Below are positions 33,478 to 45,849 of a stretch of 64,000 nt of DNA, one piece after another. The stretch spans positions 1 to 64,000 of the forward strand of contig JAJKFJ010022847.1 of the NCBI GenBank assembly GCA_027382625.1, written 5' to 3'. The stretch's first letter is position 1, and each line of letters opens with the position of its first letter. This stretch comes from Tetmemena sp. SeJ-2015 (lineage: Eukaryota > Ciliophora > Spirotrichea > Sporadotrichida > Oxytrichidae). The notes below the pieces were generated by a model. It ran no database searches. It saw only the letters and a list, made by a program, of their open reading frames with translations, and was not told where the DNA came from. The translations under genes were made by a program, and so were the position numbers.

Positions 33478-35007
33478 TCATTAGGGCCCTTGTGGACAGC
33501 GTAGAGATTCAAATAAAGGTAAGCAAGTGTTAATAAAGATAATATTTATTAAGAGATTCTCAATGATGGCGAAGAGACTCTTGGGGAGCCAGTCCTTGTG
33601 TGCGAAGTAAAGGATGATGTATTGCACGTTCACTGCTACGCAGAACAGCAAGTGGAAGTTGGGAATTACGGGAATCACCTAGTTTCTCTCTAGAGACTGA
33701 TAAAGTGTTATTCATAATGCAGACAAAATATTAAACTAGTAGCCAGCATCGTAGGCTCTGCTGAACAGATACAGTGCAAACATCTCAAAATACTTCTTAC
33801 TTTAAATTATTCTAAAGGTGGAAATCTTTCTTGTGCCCTGGTCACTGTTCAAAAGGAGAGCGAGTATATAATGCTTAATTTTAAAGCGAAGCTGCCAATG
33901 AAAAAATAATTCACAGATCATGTGATCTATGAATCCTGCAAAGAAGGCGTTGAATCCATCTTCCTTGCCTCTAAGGCGTCTAAGGGTGCAGAGAGCAAGC
34001 TTGCATAGGAATGAGAAACTGGCTAGGAAGACGGGGAACACCATCTGGCTCTTAAGAGTGATGTGTTTTAGCTTAGTCTTGCCCATAGCTAGACCCAAAA
34101 GAGTGACTGCTAGTCTGATCATGGCTCCCAACTTAAACTAAGTAAAAAATTTGATGAACTAGATGTTATTCATGAAGCCTTGGAAAGCGTTAGTGACACA
34201 GTCTGGGGACTTGTGTTTGCAATGAGGGGTCTTCTTGTGTAGGAGCATGGCTAACATTTTAAGCACGTTGCGTGTTTTCAATTCTTTCTCATCTAATTAA
34301 TAGAACGAAGAAGTAGTATAATGAAAGTAGGATATTTACATGAATCAATAGGGTTAGACATTAGCGTGTTAAATAAGTTAAGTCTTTAAGGGTGGCATTC
34401 ACAAATCATTTTAAGTTTGGTAGGATGGAGTATTGTTTGATCTACTAGATAGGATTCAGATACAAACTTATGCAGGGCTTACGTAGTATCCCACAGGATT
34501 ATAAACACACATCCTAGGACGGCACCACTACCTGCAATATCTTGCTCTCAATTCAAATTCATTCTCACAATTAAAAATCAATTTTCTCGAGTAAAGATTT
34601 CCATTTGAGGAGAGAATTAGGACCAACTTAAAATGATTTGCAGTCGTAATAGATAACCAGTGGTTTGACTTACCGAATGCTTAGGAAGCTGGGTTATGAG
34701 AGGCTTGCTGTTGATCAGAGTCTTCCTCTGTCATGAAAACTAATTAGAGATATTCAAATATCATTGTTAACTTATTTTTAACTTCTCTCTCGCTGTTCAT
34801 ATCATGATGGATGGGGAGCATTTGGCTTTCAATTTGGGTTGATTCAGCAGCTGAGGCGCTTCTTTCGAACTGAGTTGATGAGGGGCCTTGGCTGACGTTG
34901 CGAGACTTAATGAAGTGAGCCTTTGAGCTGAGGGCTGACTGAGTTTGAGCTATCTGGCTGTCGATGTTGACTGCAGTTGAGCTGTGTGAGGGGAGGTCAC
35001 TTGACAT
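33478..35007 (-). CDS. TMEM135/Tim17-superfamily-like multi-pass membrane protein
   Basis: Start ATG 35007; a Ser/Thr/Gln-rich N-terminus is followed by an intron at 34532-34673 (GTAAGT donor), then a membrane segment GSGAVLGCVFIILWDTTQALH. After a short frame change comes a Cys/His motif (HCKHKSPDCVTNAFQGF), membrane segments, and LRRLRGKEDGFNAFFAGFI, which resembles TMEM135. KKYFEMFALYLFSRAYDAG corresponds to the ALYLLxRALE motif. A final hydrophobic part ends in TGA 33478-33480. Extra sequence between FFAGFI and the LYLFSRA motif suggests an unremoved insert. TMEM135 is a mitochondrial/peroxisomal membrane protein; location here is inference. Confidence 0.6.
34532..34673 (-). other. 142-nt GT-AG intron
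   Basis: GTAAGTC donor and ATATTGCAG acceptor; removal joins SQAF to GSGAVLGC. The longest well-supported intron in the window. Confidence 0.65.
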
Positions 35008-35009
35008 AA

Positions 35010-35400
35010 TTATTTGTAATCTAGGATATATATGTGTGCTTTTAATGTGAGAGTATGCTATCATTCTTTATATTGAATGAAGGATATTAATATTTATAAA
35101 TGTAAGGGAAGCGATCGTATTATATATTATCATGTATCCTTTAAACTGCAGAGGAGTGGCTGCCTGACGCCAGACCTATTTATTAATAATAGATAGATTT
35201 AATTATTATTCCCTTATCCCTCCCAGACACTCTCGAATTCATCACTTTAAATTCCCAGTTTAGGAAGTGTAGAAAAATAATTATTGAGATTTAGCAAGCC
35301 TAGATTTTAATTTGCAGATATGAAGAGTGTTGCAATGATAATAATCCGTCCTTTCTTTTAAGGTGAAATTTGATAAATAAAACTTGAAAACAGGTAAGTA
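35010..35400. other. divergent intergenic region
   Basis: Between the minus-strand membrane protein gene and the plus-strand Gln-rich gene. AT-rich, no coding frame; expected to hold both promoters. Confidence 0.4.
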
Positions 35401-35416
35401 ATAAATATTAATTAAA

Positions 35417-37480
35417 ATGATAATCTCATCAGCTTCCATTACTATGAAACACCAAAGCAAGCTACAACAAACTCAGAGCCACGCAAAACCAATTAGACCT
35501 AATTCCTCAAACATTTATTAAAATATGCCCAACTACAACTGAGGTAAGTTTATCATAAGAATAATACAAGATTGTTAATTATACATACCAACTAAAGTTC
35601 TGAGCTTTATCTTCAATTTAGTGAAACAATAAGTTGGAGAATAAAGGTTTAAAAAAACAAGTGAAGGTAGGGGCCTTGCTGCTTCAAGCTCAACTCGTAT
35701 CGAGACAGTAATCTATGCTTTTGATAAATGCAAAACTTTTTAATTTTTAAGCTATTTCTAGATTTTATGAATGCAACTAATTAATCTCCTCAAAAGCTTC
35801 ATTTAATTTTGTTGACCTAAAAAAGCCCTTTATAAAGCTTATTTTACCAAAGAAGTAAGTGAATTTCCATAAGGACGAAGCACAGCCACCATAAATAAAC
35901 ATACGAAAAACAAATAGTATCGAGCAATAAATGAAAAGTAACAGTCAAGGAAATAGCAAGAGGAAACTCTTTTCTAAGAACTTTGCCTGGGATGTTTTAA
36001 ACTCCTCTAAAACTGAAGATGAGAGGAAGAAGAAGAAGTCTCAAAAAGAGTTATAAAGTCAAATTAGAGAGCAAAACATAGAACTTAAGAAAGGGTCTTC
36101 CATCATTGATATTTCTATTACTCCTTAAGCTCATGACTCACTATTCATAAAATTATTTAATAATTGACTTCAATTTAACTATACTTATCCAATAACCTAT
36201 CCACGAAAACGCAGGATAACCTTTTAAATGGGACTCTTTAAAACTTCAAATCTAGTTCCCTTTAAGTTACCAAGAGACCACACTCCTCTTTCAACCGAGT
36301 ATCAAAATAAGAGCAACTCAAGGAAGATAAATTTATGCAACTATAAATGGCTCTTAAACTGGAGCAGCCCTAGTTGGACTTGTAAAGTTTCAAGTCAATA
36401 TACAAGCATCTAGTTTAGCATGATAAGCTGATGAAGTAGACTAGAATCATTAGACCGAAATCTAGTGTCAAGTCGAGAGATAGTGCAGCTGCTTCGACTT
36501 AAGACTCTAAAGTTAATTTTTAAGGAAGAAGATCAAGTAACAAGTCTCAAATTCACGACCAATAAATATAAGCCTAAGAAGTTCAAATTTAGCTGCAGAA
36601 GACTAGAAGCACTCCTCCCTTTTCAGATGAGTTAATTACTGCAAGTGCGGCTACTGTCAATCAGTTTGAGTTCTAAGCTAACTGCCAAATTCTGCAAACA
36701 CAAGATAGTAAGTCATACAGTCAGACTATGAATCACTCTTAAGGCTAGACGACTCATGTCGATTAGTCCTTTCAACAAACTCCGAGTCACTCTGCCGCTC
36801 TACAGAAGCAGTAGTATATAAATATATCATTTGGAATTCTTAAGGTTGATGATATTGGGAGATCAAAACAAGAATTAAAGCAGCAGCCAGAGTTGCCTTC
36901 AAATCCTTTTTCTAGCTTATAAAATTATGAAAATGCCACAGGTTAGGTTTCTTTGGGTGAAAAGGTTCCTGAATAATCTTCTCCATAAGCGAAATAAAGC
37001 CATACTGACAGAAACTTCATATATACTTTCAATCACAACTCTTAGGCCTTCGCTAACTAAACTATTCAGCAAATTAAGAGAGACAGAGAGGAGGGTGCTG
37101 ATGGTCTAAGAGAGTCTTTAGAAAGAGGAAACTCATTTTTCCAGTCTAAGTTTAAGGTTCAGTCGGGAGAATAAAGTGTTAAATTTTAGGGGAGTAGTTC
37201 TGCAAAGTATAGTTAAAAAGCATAATAAGATGTAGCTCTTAATAATGACTTGAAGCTTAGCTAGAATGGGGAATACCTTAATAAAGCAGTAATAAGATAT
37301 TCTGATTTTCTAAAGGGCGAGAGCGTAGAGGATTATCTCACAGCAGAGATAGCTTAAGGCAAAAGGGATTCATTCAGTAAAGAAGAAGTCAAAAATATTG
37401 GTTCAGGAACACACTCTAATCAAATCAAGTCTAATTTATAAATTTCATTAAATCATGCTTTATAAATTTACTTTTAGCTT
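35417..37480 (+). CDS. Gln/Ser-rich unknown protein
   Basis: An ATG at 35417 opens a Gln/Ser-rich exon with a GTAAGT donor near 35543. A second ATG-started segment at 35931 (MKSNSQGNSKRKLFSKNF) leads, after unresolved junctions near 36150-36215, into one long frame with very many TAA/TAG-encoded glutamines (around KSRDSAAASTQDS, HDQQIQAQEVQIQLQ). The C-terminal part includes GESVEDYLTAEIAQGKRDSF and ends near 37480. Low-complexity, probably disordered. No domain recognised. Confidence 0.55.
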
Positions 37481-37499
37481 TTAATTTGATGTCAAGTAA

Positions 37500-39015
37500 C
37501 CATCAAACAATAGATAGCAACTTACCTTGGTCAAATCAAGCGCCTAAAATTACTATCTTTATCTAGATAGAGATGTTTAAAATTAAGATAGTCAGAAATA
37601 TGAAGAGAAAAAGACAAAGAAGTGCGGAGATTAGAGCAACCTACAGAGGCTTTCAAACCAGGGTCAAGAAAAATAGTATAAGGCAAAATTAAGATGATCT
37701 AACTTAATCAAATTATTAGAAAATGTTTAAATTGAATAGATTAATCAAAAGATTTTAGATCTCTAGAGTCAATATTTTATTAATTTATATAAGAACTCTA
37801 AAATTAAACTGTTTTAACTTAAATTAGTTTAATTTATTATATAATTAGATAAGAGTCATATCCGGATGATGATCTCTACTACAATTCCGATCCTGAGCCT
37901 TTCACGATCTTAAAATCGTCGATAGTCTGACCCCTTCTCTTTCTTGTAATCTACTCACTCTAACTTTCTGGGAGCTGGTTTTAATCTCACTTCCTCCTTA
38001 AGACCTACAAGCTACTTTAAAGAAAGCTTCTAAAAAGGACGACCTCTTTTTAGTGCTATGGAAGTTGCATAAAGTATCTTAGCAAGAGATAAACCCTGGG
38101 GACACTATCGCTTATAAGCACTTTAATAACGCATCTGAGGCTAAGCGACTTCAAGAAGACTCTCCATCAGCTTAAATGGCTCTAGTAAAATCTGAGAAAT
38201 CCCTTAAATAACTCATGAGGATAAACTATTGGACTATCTGAGTTTTATAGCGAAAGCACTTCACCACTCCTTACACAAATACTCTAAGATCTTAAATCGA
38301 AATTTTGAAGAGGAACATCAGCCAGCAAGCTATAGGAGTTATTGGAAATTAGTCAGTACTTTAGATCTCTATATGCTTGACCCGCAATATTCATTACCCA
38401 AGATTTTCAAAAGATTGATAAAGGGAGAAAATGTCACAGAAGATCCTGAAGCAGCTTTTCAACACTTCAACTAATCATCTTTAAGAGGTTTAACGAAAGA
38501 GATTTATTGAATTTTTTAGATATAACTTCGCCTTTGATTCAGATTTATTTTTCATGTGAGAGATTGTAGATGGATGAGATAGAGAAGACATGCTCAGACA
38601 AACAGAATTCAGGTCGCAAGCTAAACTACATGCCCCAATGAAAAGTTCTATGATGTATCAGCTGCCTTTTTTGAGACCTGCCATCAGAAAGATCAAACTA
38701 ACCCAGCTCACCTAGTCAAGATCTTAAAATGCCATTTTTATATTTATCCTTATCTTTGAAAAAGTTAGAGATAAGCAAGACAAGATTTGCGACAATATAA
38801 ATAGACTAGAGTCTTACATTAAGTAGAATAAGAAATTAAACTACCAGAGGTTCCTCAACCTGCAATTATTAAGGAGTTTCCATTCGTTTCTAAAATCGGA
38901 AGAGAACAGCAAAGTCAGTCTTAAAATTCAAGACAGCGAAAGAATAAGTTCGCTACCATATCTCAAACATCAATTATCAAGAAAGATAAACTCTATGAAA
39001 CTGGGTTTAAATTAA
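37500..39015 (+). CDS. unknown protein(s), plus strand
   Basis: Several joined plus-strand frames: an early part with YLDRDVQNQDSQKYEEK, a middle part with SDPFSFLQSTHSNFLGAG and FSAMEVAQSILARDKPW, then a well-formed globular piece (KLLDYLSFIAKALHHSLHKY, SYWKLVSTLDLYMLDPQYS) ending in TGA 38508-38510, and a basic helical piece (MKSSMMYQLPFLRPAIRK) to about 39015. One or two genes; joins between parts not resolved. No family recognised. Confidence 0.4.
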
Positions 39016-39019
39016 AAAA

Positions 39020-39900
39020 AATCGGATCTAATTTCACTAATTTTAAAATCCTTTTAAATTAAAATATTAATATTGAAAAAATAGAAATAATTTTTGGAAA
39101 TTTAAATTTAAAAAAAAGTTTACTTTTATTTTATAATAGGTTTAATATTTTTAATTTCATTTTTTTGCTTTTAAAATTTAATTTAAATTTTGGGGTTAAA
39201 ATAAATTAAAATTTAAAGGGAACCCTTTAATTTTTTTTAAATTAAAAAAAAGGGGTAAACCTAGATGGCCCCAAAAATTTAAAAAAAAAATTAAATATAT
39301 TTTTATCTCCATTAAATTTAGAAGCCAAAGTAACGGACAAAAATTCCTACTTTTAAATGGGCTTTCCATTGATACCCATATTTATATTTTTAATTAAATA
39401 ATAAATTTTAAAATATTTTGAATTCAAATTTAAATATAATTTAAATAAACAAAAATAAAATGGAATTTAATCGAGATATAAACCTTAAAATATTAACGTT
39501 CACTCAGGGTTTTTAATAATTATATTTAATTTTCTCAATTATTTCTATTTTTACTATAACTCATTAAAAATTAAATTCCTATAAATTTGATATTAACAGA
39601 CATTATAAATATTTTTCAGAATTCAAAATATCTTTAAATTAGTGATATTCTTAAAGGTTAAAGATTATCTCATATGAAATGACTTTTACTTAAATCATCT
39701 AAAAGTGTTTATCTTCAAATTGAAGAGTGCTTTTCCATCTTGATTCTTTAAATGATAGGGAAATTTTTTCATTTTTAAAATAAATATGGACTGATAATCT
39801 ATTAGCTAATAGTAAATTGAAGTGAGTGCAATCTGTTATTAAATATATTTTAAAGGTTCATATTTTTTCCCTTAAAATTTTAATTTTTCATATTTTAATT
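39020..39900. repeat. AT-rich low-complexity tract
   Basis: Almost only A and T with scattered G4 or C4 runs; no coding frame on either strand. The largest such tract in the window. Confidence 0.55.
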
Positions 39901-40141
39901 TTAATAAAAAATTGAAAACTGTAACCTAAAGGGCTTTTGTAACTTCAGTAGCAAATAAATCTAAGATAGTCTAAGCTGATCTAAACTCTTCAGCGTTAAT
40001 CTTTAGCCAGAGATATTCAAAACGCAAGACTTGGCTATTAGAATCGGTTACTTGGGAGATTGCAATCTTCCAATCTATCATCTAAAGTCCAAAATTAATG
40101 CAAATAATAGTGAAGTCAAACAATTTAGAGGGTTTCAATTA

Positions 40142-40405
40142 ATGAAAAGAAAGATAAGGCAACTAAAAATATTATAGCAGCAAGTATTAGGGGAAAGAGT
40201 TAGCAAAATTAGAAAGAAGCAAGTAGGAGATTTCATAAGTTGCAATAAGAGTTAAATCCGCAACAAGTAGTCAATACAGCCAACCTCATTTAAAAGCATT
40301 CAATTAAAATAGAATGTTTATAATTACTATAAGCAACTTAATAAGTCAAGTATAATAAGTATCGAAGGAGAATAGTATTCTCTAGAGAAATAAGCTTTTG
40401 CTTGA
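40142..40405 (+). CDS. basic Gln/Lys-rich protein segment, 87 aa
   Basis: Frame from ATG 40142 to TGA 40403-40405, dense in Lys and TAA/TAG-encoded Gln (MKRKIRQLKILQQQ). An upstream frame from about 39945 (around FSQRYSKRKTWLLE) may be an earlier exon. No family recognised. Confidence 0.4.
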
Positions 40406-40559
40406 GCATGTTGTCCTAAAGAGAAAATATGAGTAAAACAGAGGACTTGAGGATTTATTTGTTAAAATATCAAAGTATAAACCTCACTCTTTTTATTTTT
40501 AAATATTTTAAATTAAAATTTTTTTTAAAATTTTTGGTTAAAACCTCGCTCTTTTGAAA

Positions 40560-40936
40560 GATTAAAGCTTTACTGATGCTTATTAGGAGTTATCAATAAA
40601 GAATCTTAAATCACAAGAGGGAGAAAACAATAGAGGTCATTTATATCAAGGGTCTGAAATCTACAATAAAATTATATTCGCCCTTTTATATCTGTGATAT
40701 ATTTTATGTTCATGCATTAAAATAGTCCAAATAAAATTAATTTTGACAAGTTGATCGATAAGAAGTAGGTTATTACAAAAAACGAAAGAGTAAATAATAC
40801 AAAACCTTCAATTAGCTTACCTTACTAAAGTAACTAAAATCTAAAGATAAATCATTTTGGAAGTTCAAAATACCCTATGCAAGAAGAAGACAATAATATG
40901 GTCTTTATTAAAAACTAAAACTTGATATATTTCTGA
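40560..40936 (+). CDS. small polar protein, two segments
   Basis: A first segment (around DAYQELSIKNLKSQEGEN) leads through an intron-like gap to an ATG-containing segment at 40706 (MFMHQNSPNKINFDKL) that ends in TGA 40934-40936. Whether the two belong to one gene is inferred from spacing and frame. No family recognised. Confidence 0.4.
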
Positions 40937-41259
40937 AGAAAATACTTTCTGTTCCATTATAATCTAATCTTTTGAATGATTATCTATTGAAGGTTCTTGA
41001 AATATATACTTGATTTAAAGTTTGTCTCACTGTAAATCAAAAGGTTGAGAGAAGTTGATTATAGACTTAGAAATTTGTCTTGCCACTACCAGAGATGACT
41101 TTGCCCTCTCCTTTCTTGAGAACTTTCTCCTTCAGTTAATCCTTATTGACTATTGCATTGCAACTTATCAGCATGTCCCCTGCAACATGATCAATCTATG
41201 TGGTACTATTAAACTTTTTAAATTAAACATTAGGATTAGAAAGATCATTAAAGAATTTT

Positions 41260-43495
41260 TCATTTAGGGTTGTGGGGGCTATTGTCAGTGGCATTCTTGC
41301 CTTTACCGCTTGTATTACTTATCTTAGAAGCTTGTTTTACACCAATATTTGCCAAATTACCCACTGCTCCAGCTAGGTTTCTTTAGGAAGTTACCTAATT
41401 TCCAAGGGCTCCATCTATTGAGGGACCATCAAATCCAAAAGTTGACTCCTCCTAAAGAGAATTCTGATCAGGGGCTCCTGCAAACCTCAGCTTCTTTCCT
41501 TATTGTGAAGTTACAACATTAGATCCTGGAGCGCTGCCTTTTGGCTCATTGATTGTAGAATTACGATAGTACATATTATAGAATGAGCTCTCAGTATAAG
41601 AGGCATGCATCAAAGCCTCTATCTTCTGTCTCTCGTTTTGAGAATGACTAGTGTGCTTGCGTTTTTTGGCTTGGTATGGATTTAAAGACTTGAACTCTAA
41701 CTCCTCAGACATCACTTGCTGCTTCTCTTTAGAGACCGCAATAGGATTTTTCACCTAAGGCAGTTGGAAGTTTGACTTGAAGTTTCCTGAAGTGGCAGTA
41801 TTGTAAAAGGTGGACGTATTTGCTCCACTGCCAAAGCCTCCCTAAAGAGTCAAATAATAAATAAATAGTCTTGTTGAATTAAGAAACTCCAAAGTTTTGA
41901 TTGATAAGGGTTAATCCATCTCCTAGTAAGCTATCTTAATTTTTATTTCTCTGAGGCTTAGTAATTGGAAGGAAAAATGCACTCTTGCTTGTGTTAAGAG
42001 CGAAGTTGTTAAAAGTGGACTGGTTTTGTTATCTTTAAAGGAATGACTGTTGGCCTGCCTTATACTGATTAGCAGTAGTAGGAGATAGGACCTGTGTTGG
42101 GTTTGTTGTAGCAGCATCTAGAACCATTGACTAGTTTGGTGAAGCATGCCTTGAAGCCTAGTTGAGCATCTTATTTAACACGGGACTGGACTTGATTGAG
42201 TTATTGTTTCCCATATCTTATGATTAAAGCACTCCTGGAAGTTGCATTTGTACGCTCTGAGCTGCCTTAAAGTAAACTTCATTTCAAAAAAGCCTATATA
42301 AAGTGTATCTTTCTGTACTCCTTGTTAATATATCTTGCTATCACATGATTCTAAGTCATATATTCATTCTAGGCGTTTCTAAGTCTACTGCTTGAAGTTG
42401 TGTTATAAAAAGTCCTAAACTTTCCTCCTCCAGCGACTCCTTAATTCTGGCTCACATTTTACTTTCCAAAGTTTACATATTAAAATCTTAGGTAATAAGT
42501 TGCTGATTTGACTATTGTTCACACCTGCATTCTATCCTGCCATCATTGCTTTAAAGCTAAATCCTTTTCCTTGGGGCCCTTGATTTTGTCCTTCACCTTA
42601 GGTCATGATGCTGCTATTGATATGGCTCGCATGAATAACTTAACTATCCTTATTGATGTCAAGATTGGGTTGAGTGGTAGCCCTCATCATGACTTTTTAG
42701 TTTTGATGCTTATGGTGAGAGCCCACCAAATTATTCTTGACTGAGTCAAGGATGAGATCAGAGAGGGTATTTTTCTTGAACTGATCCTTAGCGTTATCCT
42801 AGCCACTCATCGAGTTTCTATTTTGAGTCATCGCATCAATCACTCTTTCAAGCTGGGTAGAGGCAGTGAAACGCATCTTAGGTTGGATCTCTTTTGAGAC
42901 ATCTCTTTCACGGAACTCATGCACCATCTTCTTATTCGGTGCTGCCTCGGTATCTAGCAAGTTCTTGTAGTGATCCACAGATTCCTAAACGATTAGTTAT
43001 TCTTCATTTTAAAGTTAGGTAACTTACTTGGATTCTAACTTTTTCGGTGACAAAACTTTTAGTCCTGATAAGTGCATCTCCAAGCATCTTAGAACGATCT
43101 TCCTTTGGTCTGAAAGTGCTTTCCAGAGGTTTATAGTTTGTTATTTTGAGCGGCTCTAAACTCATCTAGACCAATAATTTACTAACATAATGGGGATTCA
43201 CCACTATGGTGTTTATAAACCATTTTGGAATAAACTGCATCATAAGATGATGACATGTGAGTATTGTTTCATTTCTTAAAATAAATAAAACTTTTTTCAA
43301 GCTATAATAAAATTGCTGATATCAATATTGATTTCTTACATCTTGGATAAACTACTCTACTCTGTGTTTATAGTTGCTGGCAAGCTGCTCTCTGCTCTGA
43401 GAATGCTTAACTTATATTCTCTACACTTTATTTGAATCCTGGCCAATGCGCTTGTACTCTTCAAGCCTTTTTGAAAATGCATATCCATTCAGCAT
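41260..43495 (-). CDS. unknown protein with two clear introns
   Basis: Start ATG 43495 (MLNGYAFSKRLEEYKRIG). Intron 43235-43339 joins EQFIQD to FIPKWFINTIVVNPHYV; intron 42985-43027 joins KVRIQ to ESVDHYKNLLD. The following part (FRERDVSKEIQPKMRFTAS, LERVIDAMTQNR) is well formed. A Gly/Gln-rich stretch and further segments (SEELEFKSLNPYQAKKRK, GFGSGANTSTFYNTATSG) lead to the C-terminus GKGKNATDNSPHNPK and TGA 41260-41262. The N-terminal half is globular, the C-terminal half low-complexity. I do not recognise the family; a cilia-associated protein would fit but is a guess. Confidence 0.6.
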
Positions 43496-43769
43496 CTTAA
43501 AATCATAATCACATTTAAATATACTCTCAATTTTATTTAGAAGTTATCTTGCTATTATTTTGCTTAAATTTCTAACTTAATAACTATTTTATTATAAATA
43601 GCACAGCTACTAGAATAACTTTATTTATTTTCAACATCAAGTTTAAAGATCTTTAAATCTCTAAATTCATAGAGCATTCTGATAAACTATAAGCTTTTCT
43701 TTTAAAACTCTTTTCGAGATATTAAGAGCAAACATTAAAATAATTATTTTTCAAAGGATAAATAAAAGA

Positions 43770-45437
43770 ATGCAGGCTTAAAATACCAGCCACCGAAATA
43801 ATAATGGCTCACTCAGTTAGAAAAATAGTTTGAAGGGTTAAACTGGAAGCAATAACAATAATCCTAATGAGGATCTCAATTACCACTATCTTCATCAATC
43901 TTCTAATGAAAACAAAAGCAATAAGAGTTCCTATAGGAAGAAAATAAAAAATGAAGGCTCAGTATAGTCCAATTAGAAAGTCCAAAATAAAACAGGAGAG
44001 GAGAATATTAAACAGTTTTAGAATAAAAAGCAACCCGTTTCACCTCAACCCATAGCTTTTGAAATGCTAGAAAATGAACTGCAAGGCATTTTAGAGAGTA
44101 GATAGCGATCTCCATCAGTTAAATCTAATTCTAACAGAAAGTTAATGGCATCCTAGCAATCTATGAAATTATATTGATTATATTTTTATAAGCAACCTGA
44201 ATTCGGTCAGTTTTAGTCAACATTTGAAGAAAATCAAATGCATAATTTATATGCACAGTACACTTCCCCATCTAACATCAATAAGATATCGGAATTTCAT
44301 GATTTAGATAAGAATAGTCTTGGCTAAACTTATCAAATTTAAAACATGATTGATGGAGAGGGAAATGTTATAATTTAGAACACAATTGAATAGAGAGAGC
44401 TGATTAGCGATTCTGGATCTCTATAAATGCCAAGAGAAACTCCTTTCTTTGAAGGAAGGCCCATACATAGCTATTCTCAACTGTAACATATTTCCATTAC
44501 CTTCAGCCTAGCAGAGCAACTCTATAAAACTTTCTGAAGAAGTAATAAACGCAACTAATCAATATCAAAATAGGCAGTAAAACCATGGGGAAGTATTGGG
44601 AAGGAGTAGTGGCATAAGTGGTTTCAAGAGAGGTGGGGATACATTTCAATACTAGTCTAGCACAAATAGTATCTAAGAGGGCTATATTAGCACTCAACAG
44701 AAACTCTTAATGTAAAGCAATTTGACGAGAGTGTCTGATGAGCGTAGTCAAAAGATATATCAAGGAGTAGGCAATATAGAGGACGCGATTGATAAAATTC
44801 AGTTCACTTCTGGACCTGTCGAAAGTGAGAAGAAGTCTATAAATAGTCAATCTTAGACCAATTTTGAGCCATTAGCAAATATGAACGACTCAAAGAACCT
44901 AAAAGCAGTTCAGAGCTTGTAGAGACTGCAGCCATATCAGCCTTCACTTGCTAGCTAATTACTTCAAGTATGATAAAGTTTTTCGAAATCTTAACTCTTT
45001 TTTAGAATTAGGTAGTTACTGAGTTCAAGCTCTAAGAAAACCCGAAAAACCCTAAACAGACAGGCTGTTGAAGTAAAGCTAAATCATGCTATAAATTGGA
45101 AATGGAGACTTAAATAACTAGAGAAATGGCTTTATTTTCTTCCTTTTATTATAAATAATTATGGAAGATTGAATACTGCATCCGAATTGGGAAGCGATGG
45201 AACTCCTCATAACCCTTAGCTGAGACCTAGGCTATTTCGCATAAATTCAAATAGAAATATCCTTCTCTTGCCTCCTGGTCAAAGTTAAAGTCAGCAAGCT
45301 GTATATTATTGTTTTTACATATTGATAAGCAGATGGATAGGCTAAGAAAACTCATGGCTACATTTCTCGATTGCCAGAAAATACAAAAGAGACTGTACAA
45401 ATGAGAAAGTAACAGTAGCTGATAAAGTAGCAGAGTG
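43770..45437 (+). CDS. Asn/Gln/Ser-rich unknown protein
   Basis: Start ATG 43770. A long polar frame (SHRNNNGSLSQKNS, FEMLENELQGILESR) is interrupted near 44176 by a TGA between two TTATAT copies. It continues through NIFPLPSAQQSNSIKLSEE and a Ser/Gln-rich part to a GT-AG intron near 44970-45005, then QVVTEFKLQENP and a last segment reaching TGA near 45437. Mostly low complexity. No domain recognised. Confidence 0.5.
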
Positions 45438-45849
45438 AACTATAGAAAAAGGACAATTTCATTTTGGAATGTGTGCAAAGCTAAAGTCAGTTGTAAGGGT
45501 ACCCACAAATAACCAAATCAAAGCAAGGATTTTATAAAGGAAATATTTTTATAACATTTTCAGGATAGAGAAGTGGCAAACAATAAATTTCTCTATTTAG
45601 CAAGACAAAGCAAAATGCTTTAAAATATTTTTAGTCATTTTTTTGGAATATTAAGCTAAAAATTAAATAGAAATTTATAAAAGCAAGAAAATATCTAGAA
45701 GCATATTCATTAAATTATTTCTTTCAATTATTAAGAATTATGAGCCAAATTCTAAATTGTGTTTAAAGTATTTTAAAACCTAACCTTAAATTATAGCTTA
45801 AATTAATTTTGTGAAAATTTTGATCTGATGTGTTTATTTTATTATTATA

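Noticed and set aside
33929..34141. Plus-strand ORF of about 70 codons
   Set aside because: Antisense shadow of the membrane-protein gene, whose hydrophobic pattern and motifs are on the minus strand.
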